This document shows, in pieces, positions 32,950 through 44,600 of a stretch of DNA of 64,000 nucleotides. Below the pieces are notes generated by a model. It was not told the origin of the DNA and made no database searches. It saw nothing but the letters and a program-made list of their open reading frames with translations. The position numbers and the translations under genes were made by a program. How positions within the stretch are numbered: the stretch's first letter is position 1; each line of letters starts with the position of its first letter. The DNA is from Bolinopsis microptera (Eukaryota; Ctenophora; Tentaculata; Lobata; Bolinopsidae): positions 8,626,901 through 8,690,900 of the forward strand of contig NC_087082.1 of assembly GCF_026151205.1 (NCBI RefSeq), given 5' to 3'.

Positions 32950-35852
32950 AGACTACGCTTCTCAACCTAAATGTCGGACTGTTTAACACGAGGTCACTAT
33001 GTAATAAAACTGCACAAGTATTTGAGCAACTGTCTGACTCCAATATCAATGCCTGTTTCCTGACAGAAACTTGGCTACGTAAGGGAGATACGTCAAAAAT
33101 AGCGGAAATTAAAGACCTAGGCTATAATATTGTTCACCAATCTAGAGCTGGTAGAGGAGGTGGTGTCGCTATTGCCTTTAAGAAAGATCTTAGCTTCAAT
33201 AAACGCCCTACAAAGACCCATAAATCCTTTGAACATGTTGAGAGTGTGCTGAAGTCAAGTTCCAATGACCTTCTTCGTTTCTGCTGTGTCTATCGATCTT
33301 GTACGGCTAAAATGTCCAAAATGACAGACTTTTTACGGGAATTTGATGAATATCTTGACAGTCTAACTCACCTTCCAGGTAGACTGATCATTGCTGGAGA
33401 CTTCAATATCCATGTCGAAGACCTCACTGATCCTGATACGATAAATTTTATCCATCTCATATCAAACTATGGCCTCATCCAGCATATTTCCAGTTCAACA
33501 CACATTGGGGGTGGAATCTTAGACCTTGTTCTTACTAGAAGCAATGCGTGTGATATGTTGAACATAAAAGATATAGATGTAGCTAAAACAGTAACAACAT
33601 CAGATCACTACTTCGTAAATTTCTCTATTGCCTTTCCTCACCACAAAGGAAGCAACAAAGAAGATATGGTGGGCAGAAAGATATCAGATATAGACATAAA
33701 TCTTTTTAAGGAGGATCTGTTGCTATCTGACATAAATGACCCCAACAAGTTTATTGACTGCAACTCTGCCACGGAACTCTATAACAAAGAACTTCGCAGA
33801 ATTCTTGATAAACATGCTCCCCTTATCTGTTTTAGCATTAATCCTGATCAAAGCAAGTGGGTGGACACAAAATGTCAAACTGCCAGAAGGAAACGAAGAA
33901 AAGCTGAACGTGACAACAGGAGACTTAAAACTGCAGATTCAAAATTAGACTATAAAAAAGCTGTTAAGCATGCCGAGGCAGTTATAAACACCACTAGACA
34001 GCTATACTATGAAAATCGTCTGCAAAGCTGTGAGGACAATAAAAAAGATACCTACAAAATAGTCAATCAGCTGATGGATCGGGACATATCTAAAAACTTG
34101 AAGCCTAATAACAAACCTGCTGAAACTCTATGTGAGGAGATGAAAGAGTTTTTCAATGATAAAGTGGAAAAGATTTACTCTGCCATTAACAATGATACTG
34201 CAGCTGACATTCTTCTTGACCACTCTGAACCATTTCAAGGTGAAGCCTGGAGCCAATTTGAAACCATAAGCGACAATGATCTCAAAAAGATTCTTTCTGA
34301 CCTTAACAAAAAAGAATGTGAAGAGGACCCCATCCCTCTAAAACTTCTAATGCAGTGTTTTAATGAAGTTAAACCAATTGTGTCATTTATTATCAATGAC
34401 TCACTTGTCACTGGAAAATTTCCGTCAGTCCTAAAGAGTGCTCTTGTCAGACCAGCCATCAAAGATGATAAAGGAGATGTCAATAGCTTCAACAACTATA
34501 GACCGATTAGTAACTTACCTTTCCTCTCGAAACTCATTGAAAAGAGCGTCCAGAAACAGATGACCAAACATCTTGACTATCACAATCTTCATGCTGAGCA
34601 TCAAAGTGGTTATAGGTCAAATCATAGCTGCGAAACTGCGACCCTTACCATCTACAATGATCTTCTTTGTATCAGTGACATGAAAAGTAAGGTTATCCTC
34701 CTCCTTTTGGACCTCAGTGCTGCTTTTGATACTGTAAATCATCACTTGCTCCTAAAAAAACTAAAAAAGGACTTTGGTTTTGAAGGTACTGTTCTCGAAT
34801 GGTTTACATCATACCTTAATAACAGATCCTTCACAGTAACTATTGATAAATCAAGATCAAAGAGATGCTTCCTTAGAATTGGAGTCCCGCAAGGTTCAAT
34901 TCTAGGTCCAATTCTGTTTATACTTTACACAAAGGAGCTCAATCAGATCGCAAAGAGACATGGATTTAACATCCACATGTACGCAGATGACACTCAACTG
35001 TACATTGAGTTTAACCCACTATTTCGAGATCTCTCAACAATCGAAGAGAGAATAACAAATTGTTTTGAAGATATTAAGACCTGGATGACCCAAAATAAAC
35101 TCAAACTGAACCAAAACAAAACAGAAGCTCTTGTAGTACAGACCAAGAACAGTTACTCTTCATGTCCAGTCGATTCAATACAACTTGACAATGCAGCTGA
35201 CCCTGTGGATGCATCCCGCACAGTGAAAAGTTTAGGTGTCCTATTTGATCAATTCCTAACATTTGAAGACCAAATAAATTCAATTATCAGTTGCTGCAAC
35301 ATCCATCTGAGAAACCTTCGAGTTATAGGCTCAAAGCTTAACTATGATCTAAAAAGACAGCTCATTCACTGCTTGATCTTTTCAAAACTAGACTACTGCA
35401 ATGGACTCTTATACGGTTTACCTGATCTTCTAATAAAGAAACTCCAGAAGGTACAAAATTCCTGTGTTCGATTCTTGTTTGGTTGGAAAGCTATCAAAAA
35501 ATGGGACAGTGTCACTCCATTCCTGAAAAAAGCCCATTTTCTTCCGATACGACAACGAATAGAGTATAAGATTGCTCTAACCGTGTTCAAATGCGTTAAC
35601 AACATAGCGCCGGAGTATATCATCAAATGTATTGACATCAAAAGTCAACCTGTACGTGTACTAAGAACTGAAGAAGACTATTTCCTCCTAAATGTTCCTC
35701 CTATTTCAAACTATAGTAAAACCGAGAGAAGTTTCAGCTACTGCGGACCCTCTGTTTGGAATAAGCTTCCTTATCAATTGAGAACACTAACCGATATCGT
35801 CTTATTTAAAAAGAAACTAAAAACTCATCTCTTTGAAAACGTATTTGTATAA
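32946..35852 (+). CDS. LINE ORF2: apurinic-type endonuclease plus reverse transcriptase
   Basis: The frame is open from 32919, just after a stop, to 35852. It has no ATG before the endonuclease domain. Motifs in order are FNTRSLCNK, ACFLTETWL, GRGGGVAIAFKK, GDFNIHVEDL, LDLVLTRSN and TSDHYF (endonuclease). Then come NYRPISNLPFLSKLIEKS, LLLLDLSAAFDTVNH, GVPQGSILGPILF and MYADDTQLY (reverse transcriptase with an intact YADD). All look functional. Expression probably depends on the frameshift site at 32937 or on reinitiation. Confidence 0.9.
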   Translation: MKTTLLNLNVGLFNTRSLCNKTAQVFEQLSDSNINACFLTETWLRKGDTSKIAEIKDLGYNIVHQSRAGRGGGVAIAFKKDLSFNKRPTKTHKSFEHVESVLKSSSNDLLRFCCVYRSCTAKMSKMTDFLREFDEYLDSLTHLPGRLIIAGDFNIHVEDLTDPDTINFIHLISNYGLIQHISSSTHIGGGILDLVLTRSNACDMLNIKDIDVAKTVTTSDHYFVNFSIAFPHHKGSNKEDMVGRKISDIDINLFKEDLLLSDINDPNKFIDCNSATELYNKELRRILDKHAPLICFSINPDQSKWVDTKCQTARRKRRKAERDNRRLKTADSKLDYKKAVKHAEAVINTTRQLYYENRLQSCEDNKKDTYKIVNQLMDRDISKNLKPNNKPAETLCEEMKEFFNDKVEKIYSAINNDTAADILLDHSEPFQGEAWSQFETISDNDLKKILSDLNKKECEEDPIPLKLLMQCFNEVKPIVSFIINDSLVTGKFPSVLKSALVRPAIKDDKGDVNSFNNYRPISNLPFLSKLIEKSVQKQMTKHLDYHNLHAEHQSGYRSNHSCETATLTIYNDLLCISDMKSKVILLLLDLSAAFDTVNHHLLLKKLKKDFGFEGTVLEWFTSYLNNRSFTVTIDKSRSKRCFLRIGVPQGSILGPILFILYTKELNQIAKRHGFNIHMYADDTQLYIEFNPLFRDLSTIEERITNCFEDIKTWMTQNKLKLNQNKTEALVVQTKNSYSSCPVDSIQLDNAADPVDASRTVKSLGVLFDQFLTFEDQINSIISCCNIHLRNLRVIGSKLNYDLKRQLIHCLIFSKLDYCNGLLYGLPDLLIKKLQKVQNSCVRFLFGWKAIKKWDSVTPFLKKAHFLPIRQRIEYKIALTVFKCVNNIAPEYIIKCIDIKSQPVRVLRTEEDYFLLNVPPISNYSKTERSFSYCGPSVWNKLPYQLRTLTDIVLFKKKLKTHLFENVFV

Positions 35853-36021
35853 GTATCATGTATTACCTTTTTCATAAAATCCATACTTCATAAAAATAAG
35901 TTCTTATGTACATGTTACTCATGAGTCGCTTTAGATGGTTTGAACTGAATCTTTGGGTTTTGAGTTCTTTATGGCTATAAAGCGATATATAAATTCCTAC
36001 TTATTATTATTATTATTATTG

Positions 36022-36256
36022 TATCTTAATATTTTTCAATCCTAGTTTTCCCTATTTGGTTCTACTGGAAAATGCATATACACATTATCGTTTATTTAGT
36101 GAATCAAGTCTAATCACCCTTATCTGGTTTAGAATATAAATGTGGGTTGCTTTTTCAGGTTTTATTGTATCCTGAACTGTTTTCGTGGCACACCTGTGCA
36201 TTTTAAGTTGTTGTGCCACTATAATATAAAAGTTTAAATTATTATTATTATTATTA
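36022..36256 (+). other. 3' UTR of the older LINE
   Basis: The region ends with (ATT)n. It contains a GTGGCACA...TGTGCCAC stem near 36185-36220, as often seen at LINE 3' ends. Confidence 0.5.
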
Positions 36257-38219
36257 AATATATCATTTTCAAATTGCTGCAGGAAAGGGCGTCAATTCAC
36301 TAAATACCAACTCAAAACAAGCTTTAATATTGTTGTTAACATGTAGTCCATGCCAACACACAAGCTTCAATAGACCTAACACTGTGAAAAGGAGACCTGT
36401 ATCTCCCAGGTCGGGCTGCAGTCTTGACTGCTTTGATACCAACAAGTCAAGGATTACCACACAAAAGCATACACAGATGCTTCAAGACTGATGTAAGAAC
36501 ATATCAGGTATCATTGCTCAATTAATTAAAAAATCTTAAAAACATCGTCAGCGAACTTAAAGCTTAAGTTTGATAGTATGGTATAAAGCATTAGCAAAAT
36601 AGAGACCACTTCAAGTCAATATATGGAGAAACATAATTAAATATTGAGCAAAAGCTAGTCAAACCTCGACTCGATGACCAGTTGCAGTAACTCAAAGAAA
36701 TGTTAATGGTACACAAAGTAAAGTAAATGTTGAGTCTAGAATAGCTGTATTCAACGATTCGACCATATTTACGGCAAGCGGAAGGCATTAAAATGTTACA
36801 CACAATAGATATAAAGAATATGTAAACACAAATCGGAAATTTTTAAAATTTGCTACAGCGCTCGATTCAAAAACTAGAATTTGTGGAATTAGTGCGCGGC
36901 ACAATTAAAAAGTTGGTTTATTTAATCCAAAAATTGTATCCGTGTTTTGATTCTTTCATTTTTGTGAAATAAAATTTAACAAATCTAAATTAATTTTTTA
37001 TAAAATTGTTTATGTCAACACTAGCAAAAATAAAATCAAAAATGAAAAATAGAAAATTTTTTAAAATCTAAAAATTGTACATTGTTATTTTAATACTGTT
37101 TTATGCTCAGTTATAAATTATGAATATTTTTAAAAACATCGCATTGCAATATATTATGAAATAAAACAATATAATTCAATAGAACGTTTATCTGATTCGG
37201 CGATCCCTTGTATCACGTGGTGATCCCCACTGTCGCTTCGACGATACAGGGGGAGCCGCGCACTTCGTGCGCGGCGGGTCATACAACGTATGACAAGCAA
37301 TCCCTGTGCGCGCGGCGCTATTTTCAAGATTCTTGGAGAGAATTAAGCGAGCAATAAACTAATAAAACTAAAAGCTAAATAACTTCAGTACAACTTGCGA
37401 TGCAAATTATTATTTTTGCTTTGTTTCGTGTTGAAGAGATCGTACCAGCTAACTTTTAGTGCAGTGCGACAAGCATAAACAATTTGTCATGATTATTGAT
37501 TTATAATGTTTTCCATGTTATTCGCATTTATATTTAGTAAAAAAAAAACAATTTTATGATTATAAATTTTAATTGTAGTGTGCAATGCAGGTTGGTTTTA
37601 ACTGTCGGGGGCTCTTTTAGAAAAATCTCGAAGATCGACTGTAAAGTGATTTAGCACGCTCGATGCAGGTGCCACTCACGAAATAATTACTTTAGATTGT
37701 AAACAGAGCTATTGGCTATGCAATTGCTGCAAATGAATAATATCGCCAATTAATTACCAATATACAAACTTATCGTGATTTTATGTAAATGGAATGAAAT
37801 GAAAAAGTGGAACTTATTATAACATTTACTAACTACAAAAAATTATATGCCATGTTATATACGTAAATAGCTCAACTTTTTATATCACTGATTACTGGAT
37901 TTTGTTGTAAATGACTCTATATTATTTACATTCGTAAATTATTGTTACTAGCTGTCCTGCTGCGCTAATTAAGTTTCTGAAGTGAAAAAGTTATTTTTCG
38001 GAGATATATGCCCAGTCTAGTAGTGCATTGCACTACAAAATTCGTCTAGATAGAAAATGTTCGTCCTGTTTAGATTTCGCATAAGTCTGCTACAAGTTAT
38101 TCGATTTATTTGTTTGGCAGTAAATTATTCTTTCCTCAATGGTCGATATAGCATGTTGATAATGATATAAAGCTGCATATTATCAGCAAATGTTAAAACC
38201 ATGCTCTATGACTATAAGT
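36257..38219. other. ULK4 upstream region, no gene seen
   Basis: This is AT-rich sequence. At about 37195-37320 is a GC-rich island with a short hairpin CCGCGCACTTCGTGCGCGG, likely a transposon relic. No ORF here is convincing. Confidence 0.45.
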
Positions 38220-38417
38220 TCAACCAATTTGTAGTACAACATTTAACGAATTGGATCTACCATAGAAGTATGGTCTGAACAAGTCAAGTACATCACCTGA
38301 GATGCCAAACATGTTTTTATTTTTAAGCTTTGACAATAAAATGTTATGATTAACAGTGTTGAAAGTAACGATATCATCATTCTGGTCATTTCGATATAAT
38401 TGGTCACCATACAGCAA
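38220..38417 (-). pseudogene. LINE reverse-transcriptase relic
   Basis: The ORF includes FNTVNHNILLSKLKN and FGISGDVLDLFRPYF, which resemble the AFDTVNH...W/F.SYL region of LINE RTs. The catalytic context is degraded, and the fragment is isolated. Confidence 0.7.
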
Positions 38418-38650
38418 GACAGACGTTAAATGGTTTTTCAGTCGTGGTATGTGCCAACATGCAAAGTTACACCACTGAGTATTGGTCTTTATAACTAGAG
38501 TTAAAACTTATAGTATCCAATTTATATTTAGCTTATCTTCAAAGCCTGAATGGCACATTTGTATCCTCAGAATGTAACATTTCTACCCTGTTATTTGATT
38601 ATACAGGAGCAGAATTTTAGTTAATGATCTTAATGTAATCATAGGATACC

Positions 38651-41600
38651 ATGAATGATTATATTCTTTACAATGAACTTGGCAGAGGAGCACATACAAC
38701 TGTGTATAAAGGCAGAAAGAAAGGACAAATTGACTTCGTTGCAATTTGCAGTTATGAGAAAGATCATCAGAAATATGTTCATAACAAGGTAAAAAATATT
38801 TACTACGAAGTTAAGTGCAATTATAATTTAGGGATCATTTTAATGTAAACACTTTATGGGTGATGTAAATTTTTGCTATTTGTATTTCAATCAACTTCGT
38901 CAACTGTGTAAACTGTTCAGGTATCAATATTGTCTCAGACAAAGCATCCCAATGTCATAGAGTTTTATGAATGGTATGAAACATGTAAGTATTTAACCCA
39001 TTCGTTTTTCTCTTTTACCTCCATAAAAAGTGTCTGAAAACATTTGAATGTTATTTGACAAGAATAGGACAGAATTTAATCATTATTCTTTGAAAATATA
39101 ATCTTGCTCACTGAAAATGTAAATAATACTCTTCCTACTAGCATCAAGGCAAGAAGTGATCTGTATCATATTATGTTTAATCTGCATTACACAGCCCATT
39201 TTATCTTGTGTGATTCATAATTGTAATCCTTCTAAAAGAATATTTAAAACTTTTTTCTCCGTTCAGCCTCACATTTCTGGGTGATAGAAGAACTGTGCAA
39301 TGGTTGCAGTTTAGCTACAGCAATGACACAAGACTGCCCAGTACCAGAGCCTATGATAAGAGCTTGTGCTCTCCAACTGTGCAAGGCTCTGTATCACATC
39401 CACTGTGCTGGCATCGTGGTCCGGAACCTTCATCCGCACAAAGTAAGTACAATATTTAGTATTATCTGACATATTTTCGCTTTGCTATTTACAGAAATTT
39501 CATTAAAACTTTCCATCAATTTAGTTATCATTGATAAGTTCACTTATTCATTTGCTCACATAACAATCGTGATCTTGTACATGCACCAGATTTTAAAGAG
39601 TCTAAGTTATTGATTCTGTAAATGCTACCTCATGATAGAGAATCACTAACACGTTATTCAAATATAATTTCTTAACCAATGACAACTACAGATTTATATA
39701 GACTCTAAAGGGAGTTTGAAAGTAGGAGGTCTGCTGATGGGATGTGACTTATCCCAACCAACAGACGAGAGTGTAACTCCTGCATTATCTCCATTGTACT
39801 GTTGCCCTGAGGCCCTTATCGAGAACACTTGGAGTTATGCCAGTGACCTTTGGTCTCTTGGTGCAATTCTCTACCACATGTTCACTGGTATGTTTTAATA
39901 GGCATTAAAACTATTATCCCTTCCAGCTGTTGTTCCCATTATTGGAAAATATTGTGCAATAATATTTTTCCTAATGAAGTGATTATGAGTTGTATTTGTT
40001 GTATAGGCAAAGAGCCATTTCCTGGGTCAACTCTGGAGGAGATTACAGAGGGTATAGAAGCTGAGCGGGAACGACGCAAGAGTGGGGACAAATTTATACC
40101 ACTCTCTACTGAGCCCGCCAAGTACATCACCCTGCCAGGTAAGCATATCCTCTGAGTTTATAGTACACATACCCAGCATTCATTGGAGACAGTTAGATAA
40201 GTCATTTAAAGCAAAATTTATCACTCTTGATCTTGGTAATATATATGTGTCTTCATCTGGACCGCAGTTCATGCTGTCCCCATAATATGTTTTTGTTGCA
40301 GGTACAGGTGTTGACGGTGCTCCCATATCAGACGAACTACATGACCTTCTCTCGGGACTTCTAGACCCAGATCCCAGTACTAGACTGGGTTGGAGACAAC
40401 TTGAACTTCACCCTTACTTCACCAAGAGACAAGACTTGGTTCACGCCAGCTTCTTTAGGGACAGTCTGCAGTCCGATGATATTACTGATAAGAACGGTTT
40501 GTAATGATAGTGACTGAAAACTACTTTGTTTGAATTAGTTTGATTTGGTTAGTGTGCGGCTACTCAAATTTAGTAACCTGATAAAAATTATTAAAGGTAT
40601 TTAAGCAATTTACATATCACTTGGGACTTAATTATACTTCAAAATTTCATAATCATATCGTAACACCAGATCGCACAGTTTCAGTCTCAGAGTCAAATGA
40701 TATCACAGACACTCTAAACAAAACTGTGACACTGACAACAGCAGTCGAACCAGCCGAGATTCCCACCCCTACTAAACAGGACACACCTCAACCTCACGAG
40801 GTTTCTATTTCGCTCTCAACCTTCCAGCAACCTGATCCTCATCATGGCAGAGTGTCTGGTGTTGGTAATCTGGCAGCCTCAAGAGGATCAGCGACAGAGA
40901 GGCAGGAGGTTGAGAAGAAGGAAGAGAGGGAGGAAGAGGAGGAGGATGATTTGACAGAACATTTGACTGAGTCTATGATACAGATTCCTCAGATTGAGAT
41001 GCCTCCTCCAAAACCACCTGTTCTGGTAAGAACTGTGTAAATTGATAATCTTAATTTTATTGCGAAAAGGACTCTGAGCAGCTGAAGCAGAGCTGCATAA
41101 TATATATAATAATAATATATTATTGTCATTGATTAAAACATAGTTGCGATGCAGTTGTATATCTAAGAGATGACTATCTAAGAGATGACTGCAGTAGTGC
41201 ACTACCTTACTAATATTCTGTTTAGCCTCGATCAGAATCAAGGAAAATGAACCCAGTAACACCGCCCTCCCAACTGAACCTGGAACCTGGTGTCACATTA
41301 GAGACGTTGATTAGAGAGTACCAGCAAACTCTTCTACCCCAACCTATAGTCGGTTTGTTTACTTTATGAGGGTTTTTCATCATCATTAAGGATTATAGTG
41401 CTTCATATTTCAAGTTCAATTTGTGAAAGTTTCACAAGAATGAAGCTTGTTGCAATCGAATGCAAAATAAAAGATTTAAACAGACATAATATAATATGAT
41501 ATTGTTTAGTGCTTTTAGTTTTACTGCCTCAATTTACTTATTTATGTTAAGACCAAGTGTGCTATTAATTCAAACAGTTACAAAACATTTCTCAGGCAAT

Positions 41601-44600
41601 CCCAAGGTATTCAAAGAAGCAGTAAGCATGAGATGTGACACTAGGACGTTGCCATGGCAACCACTTTCTCCTCGAGTTCTCAACGACTGTGAGGGGGCTG
41701 AAATCTCACACCATCTAGTGGAGATAGCTGACTTTCTCTGTGAGTCTAATCAGTCGACAGTATAATAGTCTCAGTCTACTGCCACCTTTTAGATTTAGTA
41801 GCAACAGCAGTGCGTTTAATACCATTGTGATTTATGTAGATCAGATTTATTGTACCTATGTTTCCATTTTATTTTTGAGCTAAGTGATTATGAAAAGTTG
41901 GATTTCAGATCCTTGCATTCGGAAGTCTAGTAAGTTATATTGTCTTCTAAGCAAAGTGTGTAACTTGATTTTACTGTGTGGCACTGATTTAATTGATTAA
42001 AACTTGAGCTTAACTAATGTTAACAGATTTACATACAGCAACTTCGACATTGACATTCTTTTCCGTTCATAGTTTTTAAAACCCTTATCATCATTCCTCG
42101 CCTTCTTCATAAACTTTCTTCACTAAAAAATTCCCAGTACTGTAACGTTATTTATTTAAGTATTTAATTGCAAATCGCATTCCCTGACATTTGCAGTTAT
42201 TGTATTCTTTGAAGTAGTGTCGTAATTTAATTTTACAGCATCATACAGAGACTAAAACTTTAAATAACTTACATCCACTAAGAGATTAACCCTAACCCTC
42301 CTCTCTCTTCAGCTAGAAAGAACAGCAACCCCCGTGAACTAGCTAGTTGTATAGGCTACATCTACAACTTGACTACTAATGAGAATTGTGTGTATCTGAT
42401 TGTTAACTCAGAGCTCCTTCTCACTCTCTCCTATCTGGTTAAGTCAGCTCCTGAAGAAGTGTAAGTTTATTATATTATTCCTTTATCTTTATTATTTATC
42501 TTTATCCAGTTACTATAAGGTATTGTAGGTAAGCAAATTTAGCTTTTCTTGTTCCTAGGCCAATCTCTTGAACACGAATTTGGGAAAGGAATTAAAGTCA
42601 CGTGGTAGCTGGAACGGTGATCACGTGGTAGTTGGAACGGTGATCACGTGGTAGTTGGAACGGTGACCACGTGGTAGTTGGAACGGTGACCACGTGGTAG
42701 TTGGAACGGTGATCACGTGGTAGTTGGAACGGTGACCACGTGGTAGTTGGAACGGTGACCACGTGGTAGTTAGAACGGTGATCACGTGGTAGTTGGAACA
42801 GTGATCTCGTGGTAGTTGGAACGGTGATCACGTGGTAGTTGGAACGGTGATCACGTGGTAGTTGGAACGGTGATCACGTGGTAGTTAGAACGGTGACCAC
42901 GTGGTAGTTAGAACGGTGATCACGTGGTAGTTGGAACGGTGATCACGTGGTAGTTGGAACGGTGACCACGTGGTAGTTGAAACGGTGATCACGTGGTAGT
43001 TGGAACGGTGACCACGTGGTAGTTGGAACGGTGATCACGTGGTAGTTGGAACAGTGATCACGTGGTAGTTGGAACGGTGATCACGTGGTAGTTGGAGCAG
43101 TGATCTCGGTGGGATTATAGTCACAGTTAAACAAAGGTGTAACTTTTAAATGAGTTCAGCATTAAAATTGAGAACGTTCTATTTTCAAATGAAATAAACA
43201 TTGATACGGTATACATAGTACATATCAGCAATCAGCATAATCAACACTAAGTATTGCTTTTTTTAAAATGATTTAAAACAATCTGCCTAGTTCAACTTCG
43301 GTGTCCTGAAATAATTGACACATTTGTCACACTCCTTACAGACGACCTAAAACTGCTCGACATAATCCTTAACTTTCCTAAAGTGAAATCCCTAAAATGT
43401 TTGTTTGTGGCCAGATATATAAAAGGATTGACCCAGCTCATAGAAAATAATGTGTACCATGCAAGTTCATCAAACAATCTACCTGGATACATACAGCAAT
43501 ACCCAACAACATAGGTTATAAATCTAGGGAGACCAGCAACTAGAAACATAGCCGTAGTTAGCATTACTATTAGGATATTCGTCTTGTTAACGGTTGTGTT
43601 GGACTTTTTTACGGCTACGACTACCAGAGCAAGATTCGCTGTGATCAGACTAACACAGGGTCCGAAGTTGAAGAGAGTGAGTACTATGTAGTTGATTATG
43701 ATAATCGTCTGAGGTATTTCCGTCTCTGAGTTGTTTGCAATGTTACATATGCCGGTGAGATGCTCAAAGTTTTTTGATTCCACGAAGAAGCCTTTGTATG
43801 TGCCATATATAGTCCATACTATAGGAATGAAGCTGAAGATGACCACAAAAAGTGTTACGGTGTTTCTCTGTTTTTGAGTGGAGTCCAACATACGGAATGG
43901 AAACAGACATTTCAACAACTTATTGATTGATAAAGCGTTAAGGAAGAATCCGTTAGCCAAAAGGAACACGAGATTGTAATGAGCTATGGCCACACAAAAC
44001 CCACTACCTAGTTTCCATTCCATACCATTCATGACAGTGATAGTGATGGGTATCACAACTAAAACACAGTTGGAGATATCAGCTACCGCTAGATTCTGAA
44101 CAATCCAAACTGACATCTTATCAAGCTTTATGGCACGGTGAGAGATGGTGGAGTAAAGCACGTAGATGTTGCCAGCCAGGCCAAGGACTATAACTAAGAA
44201 ACACCATGTTAAAAGAGCTGTCTCGTTTGTTGAGTAGGTGCTGGGTGGCTTCTGGGTTGAGATGATCTCAGAGATGAAGGGGGGAGTGTGGTTATCCATT
44301 TTCAGGGGATCTTTTACTTTCTAACCTATATGTTATGATAACACGATTAGGGTAACTTTATTGAATTATTTACAGATCATACAGATTGAGAGATTAGCTT
44401 AAAAATATTTCCAACGTATCAATATCAGCAATAAACTGTTGCATTTAAATAGTCGAGATCTACGGTTACGATATCTTTATGAGGATCAGTTTGAAGACTG
44501 GATAGGTTATATATTGCTGCCCTGTGTGGAATCCAGCCTAGATCACAGACATAGAGGCTATAGAAAACATTCAACAACAATATTCCGACGCATCAACAGA

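Larger units (their letters stand above)
31053..36021 (+). mobile_element. Intact-looking LINE inserted in the older LINE
   Basis: The element carries ORF1 (31057-32949), ORF2 (32946-35852) and a 3' UTR ending in GCGATATATAAATTCC followed by (TTA)n at about 35998-36020, a common CR1/L2-type tail. TTATTG precedes the element (31047-31052) and follows it (36016-36021), which may be a short target duplication. There is little 5' UTR, so slight 5' truncation is likely. Confidence 0.85.
28493..36256 (+). mobile_element. Older 5'-truncated LINE (Jockey/CR1/L2-like), interrupted twice
   Basis: Coding sequence of an ORF2 starts in frame near 28497 and includes YRPISNLSFLGKLIE, LDLSAAFDTVEH, GVPQGSVLGPVLF and YADD, the reverse-transcriptase motifs. 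It is cut by a hairpin element at 29251-29992. The frame would continue across one TTAA. A frameshift near 30687 precedes the C-terminal part, which ends at 31040. A second LINE is inserted in its 3' UTR at 31053. The 3' UTR resumes near 36022 and ends with (ATT)n at about 36240-36256. Confidence 0.82.

Noticed and set aside
36269-36803. Minus-strand ORFs upstream of ULK4
   Set aside because: They are short, with no domain and no paired splice sites.
42598-42831. Minus-strand ORF in the 23-bp array
   Set aside because: It is pure repeat translation with no unique sequence.
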